64,000 nucleotides of DNA, from contig NZ_CP046803.1 of the NCBI RefSeq assembly GCF_009763805.1, positions 1,240,001-1,304,000 on the forward strand, in the 5' to 3' direction. The position numbers and the translations under genes were made by a program. The stretch is from Vibrio cidicii (GTDB lineage: Bacteria > Pseudomonadota > Gammaproteobacteria > Enterobacterales > Vibrionaceae). The notes below the pieces were generated by a model, which worked only from the letters and a program-made list of their open reading frames with translations, ran no database searches and was not told where the DNA came from. Below, piece by piece: positions 9,173 to 19,734 of the stretch (position 1 is the first letter of the stretch; every line of letters starts with the position of its first letter).

Positions 9173-12100
9173 ATGCAATTGCGACGTTTTACTCCTAGCT
9201 CCGTGGTGTTGGCGATGACTCTCGCTTGCCCAATGATGAGCGTTGCTCAGGAAAGTGTTGTTCTAAAGACCGAAATGCCATCCCCAACTTGGATGCGCGA
9301 TATTGCCTTGTCGCCAGATGGCCGACATATCGCTTTTACCTATGCCGGACAAATTTGGTTGGTGCCTTCGCAAGGGGGCGATGCACAGCCGCTGACCTCG
9401 GCTGACAGCTACAGCGAGCACCCAGTTTGGTCGCCAGACAGTCAGTCGATCGCGTTCACTGCTGACCGCTTTGGCCCGGGCGACGTGTTCATCACCTCAT
9501 TACGTGGTGGCGAAGCGAAGCGTTTAACTTACCACTTCAGCAAAGATGTGCCTTACGCTTTCAGCGCCGATGGCAAAAAGGTGTACTTCAGCTCAGCGCG
9601 TTTGGGTGATGCCGATGCGAGCGTGAACAATGGCTTTGCTGGCACTGCGTCTGCGCAGCTGTATGCGGTGAATGCAGAGGGTGGGCGAGAAAAGTTGATG
9701 CTGTCGAATCCGCTCAGCAGTTTGTCCATCAATGGGCAAAATGGCCAGTATCTCTATACCGATCTGCCATCCCCGATGGAACAGCAATGGCGTAAACGCG
9801 ATGTCTCTGAGGCAGCGCGCGACATCTGGCGCTTTGATCCACAGACAGGCAAGCATAGCCGTATCACGCACTACCGTGGTGAAGATCGCGATGCCGTTTG
9901 GTCTGCCGATGGGCAGTCGCTCTACTATTTGTCGGAGCGCTCAGGCAGCTTCAATATTTGGCAAAAAGGGTTGAATGAAGCGGATAATCCAGTGCAAATC
10001 ACTCAGCACGAGTTTTTGCCTGTGCGTTTTCTTTCAACCAGTCAACAAGGCGATCTCGCCTACGGTTTTGACGGACAAATTTGGCTAAAAGCGGCGAGTG
10101 AATCCGCCGCTAAGCCAGTTGAGGTCAATATCCGTCAGGTGTTTCTCGGGCAAGGCAAACACTTCGTTAATCTCAATTATGAAGCGACAGAAATCGCGGT
10201 TTCGCCGGTGGCGCCTGAAGTGGCGATAGTGGCCCGTGGTGATGTTTACACGGTATCGCTGCTGTCGGGGGCAACCAAACGCATCACCAAAACCCCGCAA
10301 GCGGAGCGAAATGTCTCTTTCTCGGCTGATGGTTTGTCGCTGGTGTACGCTTCAGAACGCCATGGCAACTGGGATATCTTCCACAGCTATGTGAACGATA
10401 CGGGCAAGAGCTTTTCCACTTCACTGGATGTGCGAGAAGAGCAATTGTCGGATGAGCCTGTTGATCAAACTCAGCCACTCTACTCGCCTGATGGCAAAAA
10501 GCTGGCGTACCGTGAAAACAGCAACACGCTTAAAGTCTACAATCTGGAAGAAGATAAACACTATGTGTTACTCAATGATACCCAGATCTATTCCTACTAT
10601 GACCAAGATCTAAGCTACGCATGGTCGCCCGACAGCCAATACTTGGTGACGCGTAACCGCGCGGTTTACAACGCCGATATCGTGCTGCTGAAAGCTGACG
10701 GCAGCGAAGCGCCAGTGCAGATCACCAACAGCGGTTTTGTTGAGGGTGAGCCGAAATTTAGCGCTGATGGACAGATGGTCTACTGGTTAACCGACAGAAA
10801 CAGCCTGCGTGATATCGACGATTGGGCAGTACAGTCGGATGTCTACGTTACGGTGCTCAACCAAAAGGCCGATTACGAGCTGAAGAAAAGTAAAGAGCAG
10901 AAGTGGCTTGATCGAGAAATCGCGCTCGACAGGGGCGAAGAGGGCGAGCAAGCCATGCCGATGGAGACACAGGTTGAACCGCGTGGACTTAAGCATCGTA
11001 CTTACCGCATCACGCCGTACTCCATGTCGCCACGCTTTACCTACCTCTCGCGAGATAACAAAGCGCTGTTGGTGGCAAACCAAATTGGCGACAGTGTCGA
11101 GTTCACCAAGATCATGACTGAGGATAGCAGCACCGAAGTGTTGTTTACCCGAGCTGCGGAAGAGGTGAGAGCGATCGAAATGGAGCCAGACAGTGAGACA
11201 TTGGTGCTGATTGGCGATCACGGCATTGAAGAACTTCATTTGCCCAGCGGCGAATCCAACTATGTCGACTACCAAGCTGAGGCCAATTACGACTTTAGCG
11301 CAGAAGTGGCGTACATTTTTGACCATGCTTGGCGTTTAACCGCAAGCAAGTTTTACGATAAAGGGCTGCATGGCGTGGATTGGGCCGCTTACGGCGAAGC
11401 GTATCGCAAGCATTTGGCAGGAATCCGTACCTACCAAGATTTCGCCGAGCTGCTGAGTGAGATGTCGGGTGAGCTCAATGCCTCACACACTGGCGCGTTT
11501 CTTCTTAGACGGCAAACCTGGCTGGCCAGAACAAGCTTCATTAGGTCTTTTCTATGATGACAACTATCGAGGAAAAGGGGTGCGTGTTAAGGCCGTGCTG
11601 CCTGCGGGCCCAGCTGATACCTATCAGACCATCATCAAACCGGGCAGCATTATTTACTCGGTAGATGGCCAAGAGATCACTCCAGAGATGAACATTTATC
11701 GGCTACTGGACGGCAAAGTCGGCAAAATGGTGCGTCTGAATGTGTTGAGCCCGGGCGAAAAAGAGCCGCAAGAGACCCAATTGGTGGCGATTGATCTGGG
11801 CCGCGAAGCGGAACTGGCCTACGAGCGTTGGGTCGACGAGCGCAAAGCGCTGACGGAGCAGTGGTCTGAGGGGCGCTTGGGCTATGTACATGTGCCAGAG
11901 ATGGGACCGATCTCTTACGAAAGCTTGATCAATGAGTTGTTTGGCGAATACAACGACAAAGAAGGTGTGATTGTCGATATTCGCTACAACATGGGCGGCA
12001 ATTTGCACGACCAGCTCATGGAAGTGCTCTCCGGTACGCGCCACAGCGCCCAAGTCACTCGTGATGGCTATCAGTTGTCGACTTTCCCTGAGCGTCGCTG

Positions 12101-12437
12101 GGCGAAACCGAGTGTCATGTTGGCCAATGCGGCGAGCTATTCTGATGGCTCGATTGTGCCCTATTTTTACAAGCGTGAAGGCATTGGCCAACTGGTTGGT
12201 GAGCGTGTGCCGGGTACGGGCACGGCGGTGTTGTGGGAGCCTCAGCAAGAGTCTCGACTCGTTTACGGTGTGCCTCAACTTGGTTTTAAAGACGACCAAG
12301 GGCAGTGGTTTGAAAACCAAGAGGTGATTCCGGATGTGCTGGTTTACAACTCGCCGGAAGACATAGCCAAAAATCACGACAGACAACTGAAAGTGGCGGT
12401 TGAAACCCTACTCGCAGATTTGGATAAAGCGAAGTAG
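9173..12437 (+). CDS. Tricorn-like S41 protease, secreted (one-base frameshift)
   Basis: After repair a protein of about 1087 aa. An N-terminal signal peptide ending near SVAQE indicates export to the periplasm. It is followed by two blocks of WD40/TolB-like propeller repeats (many SPDG and SADG turns), a tricorn core with helical bundle, a PDZ domain (about 780-860) and the S41 protease core. Tricorn-type catalytic residues are visible: SH in NASHTGA, SD in ASYSDGS and E in FENQEVIPD. The frame breaks at 11497-11501 (GTTTC); reading GTTC gives HTGAFFLDGKPGW. A 2-base CG deletion giving HTGARFFLDG would also fit. Role unknown; the family trims peptides. Confidence 0.88.
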
Positions 12438-12471
12438 CAGAGCTTCTATTCCTTACTGTTCGAAGTCGATT

Positions 12472-12508
12472 GAGCCCCCGAAGATTGTCCATCTCGGGGG
12501 CTTTTTTT
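12472..12508 (+). terminator. Intrinsic terminator after the tricorn-like gene
   Basis: GAGCCCCCGA, a loop, then TCGGGGGCTTTTTTT. Confidence 0.9.
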
Positions 12509-12633
12509 ATCCTTTTCTTCCCACAGATACCTTTTGTAACAATTATTTCACCTTTGGATGCCAGCAGAGTATGATGACGACTGTTCTGAATCGGCCGCGC
12601 TGGGCTTATTCACGTCAAAACTAGGGACAGATC

Positions 12634-13842
12634 ATGACCGCAAACCGCCAAGGTTGGAAAACACCGCAAAACTTCTTACTGCTCGTTTCTATTATCGTAC
12701 CCATCGCCTTCTCAACTTGGATGGCGCTTCTCAATAACTTCGTTATAGAAAAAGCCAACTTTGATGGTGCAGACATTGGTTTACTGCAAAGTGTGCGCGA
12801 AATACCCGGTTTTCTCGCCTTCACCGTGGTATTTGTTTTACTGTTTGTTCGCGAACAGCGTTTCATGTTGATTTCACTGGCGATGCTCACGCTCGGCACG
12901 GCGATCACTGGGCTGTTTCCTTCCCTGTTTGGTTTGCTGCTGACTACGTTATTGATGTCGACCGGTTTTCACTACTTTGAAACCCTCAAGCAGTCGCTCT
13001 CCTTACAGTGGCTGAGTAAAGCAGAAGCGCCGGAAATGTTGGGTAAATATGTCTCAGTGGGCGCACTGGCTTCGCTGGTTACTTACGGCTCCATTTGGTT
13101 AATGTTGGAGCAACTGAAATTCGATTTTCGCACCGTATACTTAGTCGCTGGTGGGGTGGGTTTGGTGTTGGTGCTGGTGATGGTGTTTGCTTTTCCAGAG
13201 TTTAAAACCGAGGTGCCGCAAAATAAAAAGCTGGTGCTCCGCAAGCGTTACTGGCTCTACTACGCCCTCACTTTTATGAGTGGTGCACGTCGGCAGATCT
13301 TTACCGTGTTTGCGGGCTTTTTGATGGTGGAAAAATTTGGCTACTCAGCGGCAGATATTACGCTGCTGTTTTTGGTCAACTATCTGTTCAACTTTTTGTT
13401 TGCCAAACGGATTGGCCGTTTTATCGGTGTGGTGGGCGAGCGCAAGGCGCTGATGTTTGAGTACGTTGGGCTGATTTTTGTCTTCGTCGGTTACGGTTTA
13501 GTCAAAAGTGCAGAGTGGGCCGCTGCGCTGTATGTGGTTGACCACCTCTTTTTTGCGCTGGCGCTGGCGATCAAAACCTACTTCCAGAAGATTGCTGATC
13601 CCGCAGACATGGCCTCAACCGCAGGCGTTGCTTTCACCATCAATCACATCGCGGCGGTGGTGATTCCGGTGACCTTCGGCGTGATCTGGCTGGTCTCTCC
13701 TTCCAGCGTGTTCTACATTGGCGCGTTAATGGCTGGGGTGAGTTTGCTGCTTTCACTCAACATTCCGGCCAAACCTGAAGAAGGGAAACGAAACGCGCGT
13801 CTTGCGCTGGAGTTAACTTTCTTGCAACGCTGGTCTTATTGA
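12634..13842 (+). CDS. Major facilitator superfamily transporter
   Basis: A 402-aa inner-membrane protein with about twelve hydrophobic helices and a central charged loop (residues about 190-210, PEFKTEVPQNKKLVLRK). No motif defines the substrate. Its last seven bases overlap the end of the convergent fdhD gene. It may be co-regulated with the formate-related genes, but orientation does not support an operon. Confidence 0.8.
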   Translation: MTANRQGWKTPQNFLLLVSIIVPIAFSTWMALLNNFVIEKANFDGADIGLLQSVREIPGFLAFTVVFVLLFVREQRFMLISLAMLTLGTAITGLFPSLFGLLLTTLLMSTGFHYFETLKQSLSLQWLSKAEAPEMLGKYVSVGALASLVTYGSIWLMLEQLKFDFRTVYLVAGGVGLVLVLVMVFAFPEFKTEVPQNKKLVLRKRYWLYYALTFMSGARRQIFTVFAGFLMVEKFGYSAADITLLFLVNYLFNFLFAKRIGRFIGVVGERKALMFEYVGLIFVFVGYGLVKSAEWAAALYVVDHLFFALALAIKTYFQKIADPADMASTAGVAFTINHIAAVVIPVTFGVIWLVSPSSVFYIGALMAGVSLLLSLNIPAKPEEGKRNARLALELTFLQRWSY

Positions 13843-14714
13843 TCGTTAAGATAACAATGTTGCTTTCGCGTCTGATTGTCTTGAATTGGCGCCGGGCTGT
13901 AGAGCCTTGGTGCGCTGCTTTTGGGCAAATGGACAAGGTTCAAATGATGGCGACGAGCCCATTGCACCGTCAGTGAAGTCGGTGCCGAGAGCGTCACTAA
14001 GGTGGCGATTCTGGCGCGCACCGCTTTGTGGATCAGCTCCAAACTGCAGCGGCTGGTCATTACCACAAATCCTTGTTCTGGATTGACGTTCGCTCGCACC
14101 ATCGCGCCTATCAGTTTATCCAAGGCATTGTGACGACCAATATCTTCACGGCACAGTGCCAGTTCACCGACGTCAGTGACATACAGCGCCGCGTGCAATG
14201 CGCCGCTGTGTTGAGCCAACACTTGCGCTTGCTGAATGCGCTCACGTAGCCCAGCAAACAAAGCTGGCTTAGGCGGCGCAACCTCTGGTAGCGCCTCCAG
14301 CGATGGCAAAGCTTGCTCAAGCGCCTCAACCCCACAAATGCCACAGCCGCTGGTTCCGGCTAACTGGCGACGCTGGCTTTTCAACGCCCAAAATGCGCGA
14401 TTGGCGATCTCAACCGCCGCATGCAGTGAATCTTGGCCAACGCTTAACTGTACATCGTGAATTTCACGAGCTGACTGCACCACGCCGCTGCTGAGGCTAA
14501 ACCCGGTAACGAAATCTTCGATGTTGCCCGGTGTCACCATCATCACCGCGTAGCTGATGCCATTAAAACTGATGGAGAGCGCCGTTTCACTCGCCAGTGC
14601 TTTACTGCCTTGAGTGCGCCCAGTATTCATCTCTACATATTGATAACAATCTGGTTTTTGTGCAGCGAAGTTGGCTTCACTCAGTTGTGTCAGAGGTGTG
14701 ATGGTACAGGTCAT
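13836..14714 (-). CDS. fdhD: Formate dehydrogenase accessory sulfurtransferase FdhD
   Basis: A 292-aa sulfur-carrier protein that passes sulfur from IscS to the molybdenum cofactor of formate dehydrogenase. The conserved cysteine pair is present in SGCGICG near residue 120, and the C-terminal REDIGRHNALDKLIG and VMTSRCSLE motifs are intact. It is the second gene after a LysR regulator (15-base gap) and lies next to a divergent YdeP-type molybdoenzyme, which fits a role in maturing that enzyme or a formate dehydrogenase elsewhere. Confidence 0.93.
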   Translation of the reverse strand: MTCTITPLTQLSEANFAAQKPDCYQYVEMNTGRTQGSKALASETALSISFNGISYAVMMVTPGNIEDFVTGFSLSSGVVQSAREIHDVQLSVGQDSLHAAVEIANRAFWALKSQRRQLAGTSGCGICGVEALEQALPSLEALPEVAPPKPALFAGLRERIQQAQVLAQHSGALHAALYVTDVGELALCREDIGRHNALDKLIGAMVRANVNPEQGFVVMTSRCSLELIHKAVRARIATLVTLSAPTSLTVQWARRHHLNLVHLPKSSAPRLYSPAPIQDNQTRKQHCYLNDQ

Positions 14715-14728
14715 GATTCTTTCTCTCT

Positions 14729-15631
14729 TTATGCCGTGGTGAGCGAGTCAGCGGCAAATATCGTCTTTGCTTTGGCAAAGCATCGCTCAGCCAGTACCGA
14801 ACGCGGTTCACTGCTACGAATCAGTAGGCCAATCCGCGAGTGTACTTTGGCTTTGGAGATCGGGAGCATCTGCAGATGATCGTTCATAGCTTCCATGCCA
14901 CCATTAAGTGGCATAATGGTGCAACATAACCCAGCGTTAACCGCTTGCAGCAACTGAAATGTCGAGTCACTCTCTAACTGAATGTGCGGTTCAATAGCGT
15001 GACTGTGAAAACTAAGGTCAATCGAGCGTCGGTAATGCATCCCCTGAGTAAGCAAGCCAAGCGGGATCTTATCGAGACTCTCCCAAGCCATTTCGCTCTG
15101 GTCGAAGGAAAAATAGCGGCTATCGTGCAGTAGCCCCATACGGGTAGGTTGAAGTTCAAACACCTCAAATTGGCGCGTATCGAGTTGATCGAGATAGCAA
15201 AGACCGAGATCAAGCTGGTTGCGGTTTAACGCGTCAACTACTTGTTCTGAGGTCATTGAAAAGAGCTGATAGCGCAGATCTGGGTAGTGTTGGGTGAGTG
15301 GCTTGAGCAACGTCATAGGATCAAGGCTGGCTAGAGGTACCATGCCAAAACGCAGATTCCCAACCAGCTGCCCGCGGCAGTTGGCCGCTTCTGCTTGCAA
15401 ACCATCGTGCGCGGCGAGCACACTGCGCGCCCAAGCGAGAATGCGCTCGCCTGCATCAGTAAATCCTTCGAAGCGCTGACCACGGTTAATCAAAGTGAGC
15501 TGCAACTCCTCTTCTAAATTGCGAATGCGCATCGAAAGAGTTGGCTGAGTAATGTGGCACATCGCTGCGGCTTGCCCAAAATGCTGGGTTTCGTCGAGAG
15601 CAATGAGGTATTTCAATTGCTTAATATCCAT
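14729..15631 (-). CDS. LysR-family transcriptional regulator
   Basis: A 300-aa regulator. The N-terminal winged helix (residues 1-60, LDETQHFGQAAAMCHITQPT) is typical, followed by a periplasmic-binding-protein-like effector domain. It is transcribed divergently from the YdeP-type oxidoreductase across an 0.9-kb AT-rich region with several palindromes, and is followed directly by fdhD. The layout suggests it controls the oxidoreductase and its own fdhD operon. Effector unknown. Confidence 0.85.
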   Translation of the reverse strand: MDIKQLKYLIALDETQHFGQAAAMCHITQPTLSMRIRNLEEELQLTLINRGQRFEGFTDAGERILAWARSVLAAHDGLQAEAANCRGQLVGNLRFGMVPLASLDPMTLLKPLTQHYPDLRYQLFSMTSEQVVDALNRNQLDLGLCYLDQLDTRQFEVFELQPTRMGLLHDSRYFSFDQSEMAWESLDKIPLGLLTQGMHYRRSIDLSFHSHAIEPHIQLESDSTFQLLQAVNAGLCCTIMPLNGGMEAMNDHLQMLPISKAKVHSRIGLLIRSSEPRSVLAERCFAKAKTIFAADSLTTA

Positions 15632-16138
15632 AGTGCTTTCCTAAGCCGCCAAGCGTAGAGAGGTTGCAGGCATTAAAATGGCCTGACTTGAGTCGTTTTG
15701 CTCAATATTGACGATCAGCGCTTCGGATTGCAATCGGTGAGTACGCATCGCTTATTGAAAACGCCATATCTTTTTACTCAATGGGCACGACAGAGGTTGG
15801 ACTGGTTAATAAGTAAGCGTTGATAGTTGTGATGACGTTCTCATGAAATACAGTCATCTACCAGTAAAATAAATATGTCGCTCAGAATACCACGACTATT
15901 TTAATTTATTCTTCGAATATTTCAGTTTGAGACTTTTAGAAAATTACAGGTGAAATTAAATTTCTATAAGACATTAAATCTTAATTTAAATAATAAGTTT
16001 CAATGTCAAAAATAGCTTTTTATAGAAATTCTTCTGAACTTTTAATACGCTTTTACTCTGTGTTGATTTTCACTTTCTTTGATTGTGGTCAAGAATAAAG
16101 TTGAAAATGACCCAGATCAAATTGATTGTTTTTATTAA

Positions 16139-16159
16139 TTGATAGATGAGATCTATCAA
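16139..16159. promoter_or_regulatory. Palindrome TTGATAGAT-N3-ATCTATCAA
   Basis: Perfect 9-base arms with a 3-base centre. Likely operator for the divergent LysR regulator. Confidence 0.5.
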
Positions 16160-16265
16160 GATTGACGTGCGAGCTTATCTGGCAATCATGGCTATCAACG
16201 CTTTGTTTTTAAGAGAGCAATAGTGAGACTAGTGATGAAAATGCAATCTTTGTATTTAATTATCC

Positions 16266-16280
16266 TGATAGTTTCTATCA
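16266..16280. promoter_or_regulatory. Palindrome TGATAG-TTT-CTATCA
   Basis: Shares the GATAG/CTATC arms and the 3-base centre of the palindrome at 16139, about 127 bases further towards the oxidoreductase gene. Confidence 0.5.
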
Positions 16281-16314
16281 ATTAAAATTAAATCAATCAA
16301 TTTGACTAACGTAG

Positions 16315-16336
16315 AGATAGGGATTAACCTCTATCT
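16315..16336. promoter_or_regulatory. Inverted repeat AGATAGGG-N5-CCTCTATCT
   Basis: Third inverted repeat with GATAG/CTATC arms but a wider spacing. It could be a weaker operator half-site pair. Confidence 0.4.
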
Positions 16337-16517
16337 AAAATAAAAATCGCCACAAAGAATTTGTGGTATTGAATAATCAGTCAGTGAACTTTACCTCCTC
16401 AACGTTATTTCACCGAAATCAAAGTGCTTGACGCTAGGATCGCTATTTTCTATCGCTCATTAATAAATCTGAGTGGTAAATCAGAGTTCATTGTCATTCC
16501 GAACGAGGAGTGTCGTC

Positions 16518-18842
16518 ATGAAGCAAAAAGAACAGATTGAACAATATTCTGGCCCTGCCGGTGGCTGGGGAGCGCTCAAAGCGGTCACGAAAAGCTGGTT
16601 AGGCAGCGACAATGCCTTTCGAAACTTACGCGCGATGCTCAAGACTAACCAAAATGGCGGCTTTGACTGCCCGGGATGCGCTTGGGGAGAATCACCAGAA
16701 AACGGCATGGTCAATTTTTGCGAAAACGGCGCCAAAGCCGTCAACTGGGAAGCCACCAGCCGCTTAGTCGATCCGGAGTTTTTTGCCCAGCACAGTGTCA
16801 GTGAGTTGGCAAAGCAAACTGACTACTGGTTGGAATACCAAGGTCGTTTGAGCCATCCGATGCGCTACGATGCGAGCAGCGATCACTATGTCGCTATCTC
16901 TTGGCAAGAGGCATTTGATTTAGTCGCCAAGCATCTCAACGCGCTGCAATCGCCTGATGAAGCAGAATTTTACACCTCGGGACGAGCCAGCAACGAGGCG
17001 GCCTATCTCTATCAGCTGTTTGTGCGTGCCTTTGGCACCAATAATTTTCCCGACTGTTCCAATATGTGCCACGAAGCCAGCGCGATAGGGTTGTTTGAAA
17101 CCATCGGGGTGGGTAAAGGCACTGTGGTGTTTAAAGATTTAGAACACGCTGATGCGATTTTTATTGTCGGGCAAAACCCCGGTACTAACCATCCGCGGAT
17201 GTTAGAACCGCTGCGCGCGGCGGTAAAACGCGGCGCACAGGTTGTTTGTCTCAACCCACTCAAAGAGCGTGGTTTGGAGCGTTTTCAAAACCCACAATTG
17301 CCGATTGAAATGCTACGCAACGGCTCAAAACCGACCAGCAGTGCTTACTATCATCCGGCTCTGGGCGGCGATATGGCGGTGTTTCGCGGCATGGCAAAGT
17401 TTCTATTGCAATGGGAACGTGAAGCGTATGCGCAGGGCGGGGAACCTGTGTTTGACCACGAGTTTATTCGTCAGCATACCAACGGGTTAGACGCCTATTT
17501 AGCGGCTGTTGAGCAAACATCATGGCAGCAAATTGTTGAGCAATCAGGTTTGCAACTCGATGAGATTGAGTCGCTAGCGCACATCTATCGTCACGCCGAT
17601 CGCGTTATCATGTGCTGGGCGATGGGGCTGACGCAGCATCGCCACTCGGTAGTGACCATTCAGGAAGTGGTGAATCTGCAATTGCTGCGCGGCAACGTGG
17701 GCAAACCGGGCGCGGGCTTATCGCCAGTGCGTGGTCACAGTAATGTGCAGGGCGATCGCACCATGGGTATCAATGAGAAACCGCCTGCGTTTTTGCTTGA
17801 TGCACTGGAGAAACGTTTTCAGTTCAAGGTGCCTCGCTCACATGGCCACAACGCCGTGCAGGCGATTCAGGCGATGGAAGAAAAACGCGCCAAAGTCTTT
17901 ATCGGTCTTGGTGGCAATTTCGCCCAAGCAACACCGGATACGCCTCGCACTCACCAAGCCATGCGCAACTGTGAGCTTACGGTACACATCGCCACTAAAC
18001 TCAACCGCTCTCATTTGGTGACCGGGCGTGATGCCTTGATCTTGCCGTGCTTGGGTCGCACTGAAATCGACGTGCAAGCCCATGGTCCGCAAGGTGTGAC
18101 GGTGGAAGATACCTTTAGTATGGTGCACCTCTCGTATGGTCAGCTGAAACCGCGCTCGCCACATTTGCGCTCTGAACCCGCCATTTTGGCCGGGATTGCT
18201 AAAGCGACGCTGGGCAACTTCCCGATTGACTGGGATTGGGCCATTGCTGATTACAGCCGCATTCGTGATTTGATTGAACAGACCATTCCCGGTTTTAAAG
18301 ATTTTAACCAACGCGTGCAGCACCCCGGTGGTTTCTATCTGGGCAATGCGGCGGCGCGGCGTGAGTGGAATACCGCCAGTAGCAAAGCGCAGTTTTCTCC
18401 TTCGGCTTTGCCAGCACAACTGGTGAATGAGCATGTCACGTCTCGTGGTGATAAGCCGGATCTGATTTTGCAAACGCTGCGCTCGCACGATCAATACAAC
18501 ACCACGCTGTATGGTCTGAACGACCGTTATCGTGGCGTGTTTGGCCGACGTGATGTGGTGTTTGTCAACCAAGAGGAAATTCGCCGGTTGGGTTATCAAG
18601 CGGGTGACAAAGTCGACTTGGTGAGCTTGTGGGAAGATGGCGTGGAACGCCGTGTGAGCGGCTTTGAGCTGGTGGCGTATGATATGCCTGCGGGGCAAGC
18701 TGCGGCCTATTACCCTGAAACCAACCCTCTGGTTCCACTGGAGAGTTACGGTGAACGCACATTTACCCCGACCTCCAAGTTTATTGCGATTAAACTTGAA
18801 AAAGCGCAGCCAAGTGAGGTGATTGCGACCACCGCAGTGTAA
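16518..18842 (+). CDS. Molybdopterin oxidoreductase, FdhF/YdeP family
   Basis: A 774-aa molybdopterin-dependent oxidoreductase. Start chosen at the ATG seven bases after GAGGAG. Near the N-terminus FDCPGCAWGES is the YdeP-type cysteine motif; the bis-MGD binding folds follow (FIVGQNPGTNHPR, GLGGNFAQATPD, VRGHSNVQGDRTMG). No twin-arginine signal is present, so it should be cytoplasmic. In E. coli, YdeP is linked to acid resistance, but its reaction is not established. The divergent LysR-fdhD operon probably supplies control and cofactor maturation. Confidence 0.88.
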   Translation: MKQKEQIEQYSGPAGGWGALKAVTKSWLGSDNAFRNLRAMLKTNQNGGFDCPGCAWGESPENGMVNFCENGAKAVNWEATSRLVDPEFFAQHSVSELAKQTDYWLEYQGRLSHPMRYDASSDHYVAISWQEAFDLVAKHLNALQSPDEAEFYTSGRASNEAAYLYQLFVRAFGTNNFPDCSNMCHEASAIGLFETIGVGKGTVVFKDLEHADAIFIVGQNPGTNHPRMLEPLRAAVKRGAQVVCLNPLKERGLERFQNPQLPIEMLRNGSKPTSSAYYHPALGGDMAVFRGMAKFLLQWEREAYAQGGEPVFDHEFIRQHTNGLDAYLAAVEQTSWQQIVEQSGLQLDEIESLAHIYRHADRVIMCWAMGLTQHRHSVVTIQEVVNLQLLRGNVGKPGAGLSPVRGHSNVQGDRTMGINEKPPAFLLDALEKRFQFKVPRSHGHNAVQAIQAMEEKRAKVFIGLGGNFAQATPDTPRTHQAMRNCELTVHIATKLNRSHLVTGRDALILPCLGRTEIDVQAHGPQGVTVEDTFSMVHLSYGQLKPRSPHLRSEPAILAGIAKATLGNFPIDWDWAIADYSRIRDLIEQTIPGFKDFNQRVQHPGGFYLGNAAARREWNTASSKAQFSPSALPAQLVNEHVTSRGDKPDLILQTLRSHDQYNTTLYGLNDRYRGVFGRRDVVFVNQEEIRRLGYQAGDKVDLVSLWEDGVERRVSGFELVAYDMPAGQAAAYYPETNPLVPLESYGERTFTPTSKFIAIKLEKAQPSEVIATTAV

Positions 18843-18857
18843 TCACTATGCTAAATT

Positions 18858-18886
18858 GCGAGGCCCTGCAGTATGCTGGGCCTCGC
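18858..18886. terminator. Bidirectional terminator between YdeP-like and ecfT genes
   Basis: GCGAGGCCC / GGGCCTCGC stem followed by TGTTTTT on the plus strand, between convergent genes. Confidence 0.85.
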
Positions 18887-18891
18887 TGTTT

Positions 18892-19734
18892 TTACGACCA
18901 CGGATACCAGAATAGAGCCGTGTCGAGTAAGCGCTTACCAATCGCTGCCGCGACGATCACGACAATCGCGGTGAGACAAAGATAATCCACTTGTTTGAGC
19001 GGTTTCAAACTGTACCAAGTACGCGAATTATGGCGACCAAAGCCGCGTAGTGTCATCGCGTTGGAAATTTGATCCGCGCGTTCCAAGCTGGAAAAAATGA
19101 GCGGACCAAGAATTTTGGCGACGTTTTTCAAACGCGTGAACAGCGGTGCTTTCTTGCTGAGTTCGACTCCGCGAGCTTGCTGGGCGTGCATGATATTGAC
19201 GAAATCTTTTTTCACTTCCGGTAGATAACGCAACGTTAAACTGACCGCGTAGGCGATTTTGTACGGCACACCGAGGCGGTTAAGGCTCGCGGCAAACTCC
19301 GTCGGATGGGTTGTGAAGACAAACACCAACGCAATCGGGAACATGCTGAAATATTTCAATGTCACGGTGACTAAGTAAAACAGCGTCTCTTGGGTGAGCG
19401 AGTAGTCACCGGGCAGCGAGAGCAGCACATGCGCAGTGCCGATGTATTCGCTACCTTGCTGCGGGGCTAAGGCAAACATAAACAGCGCGTTGAGCAGAAG
19501 TACGCTCGCAGTACCGAGCAGTAACGGTTTATAAACGCGAAATGGCACTCGGGTGAGTTTGAGCAGCCCAAGACCCGCGATGATCAACAAGCCAATCATC
19601 CGTAAGTCAAAGGTAGTGAGTACTACCGTGATCCACGCGATGAAGAGGGCGAATTTTGTGATGCCGTTCAGTTGGTGCAAAGGCGATTGGGTATCAATGT
19701 AGTTGATACCAAACTTCATTTTAGTCTCTTTCAT
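18892..19734 (-). CDS. ecfT: ECF transporter transmembrane subunit EcfT
   Basis: A 280-aa CbiQ/EcfT-type membrane coupling protein with about five to six hydrophobic helices. The two coupling-helix motifs that contact the ATPases are visible: QQARGVE and TLRGFG. The gene overlaps the end of the ATPase gene by four bases and completes an S-A-T cassette, so the whole transporter is encoded here. The substrate is set by the S component (UPF0397). Confidence 0.9.
   Translation of the reverse strand: MKETKMKFGINYIDTQSPLHQLNGITKFALFIAWITVVLTTFDLRMIGLLIIAGLGLLKLTRVPFRVYKPLLLGTASVLLLNALFMFALAPQQGSEYIGTAHVLLSLPGDYSLTQETLFYLVTVTLKYFSMFPIALVFVFTTHPTEFAASLNRLGVPYKIAYAVSLTLRYLPEVKKDFVNIMHAQQARGVELSKKAPLFTRLKNVAKILGPLIFSSLERADQISNAMTLRGFGRHNSRTWYSLKPLKQVDYLCLTAIVVIVAAAIGKRLLDTALFWYPWS

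Larger units (their letters stand above)
15632..16517. promoter_or_regulatory. AT-rich divergent control region between LysR and YdeP-like genes
   Basis: No gene is seen in these 886 bases. The left half is very AT-rich. The right half carries three GATAG/CTATC palindromes (listed separately), placed between the two divergent genes as expected of LysR-type operators. The length implies a long leader or several promoters for the oxidoreductase gene. Confidence 0.6.

Noticed and set aside
17838..18698. Long minus-strand ORF of 286 codons opposite the YdeP-like gene
   Set aside because: It is a shadow of the opposite frame with no family resemblance and no ribosome site.
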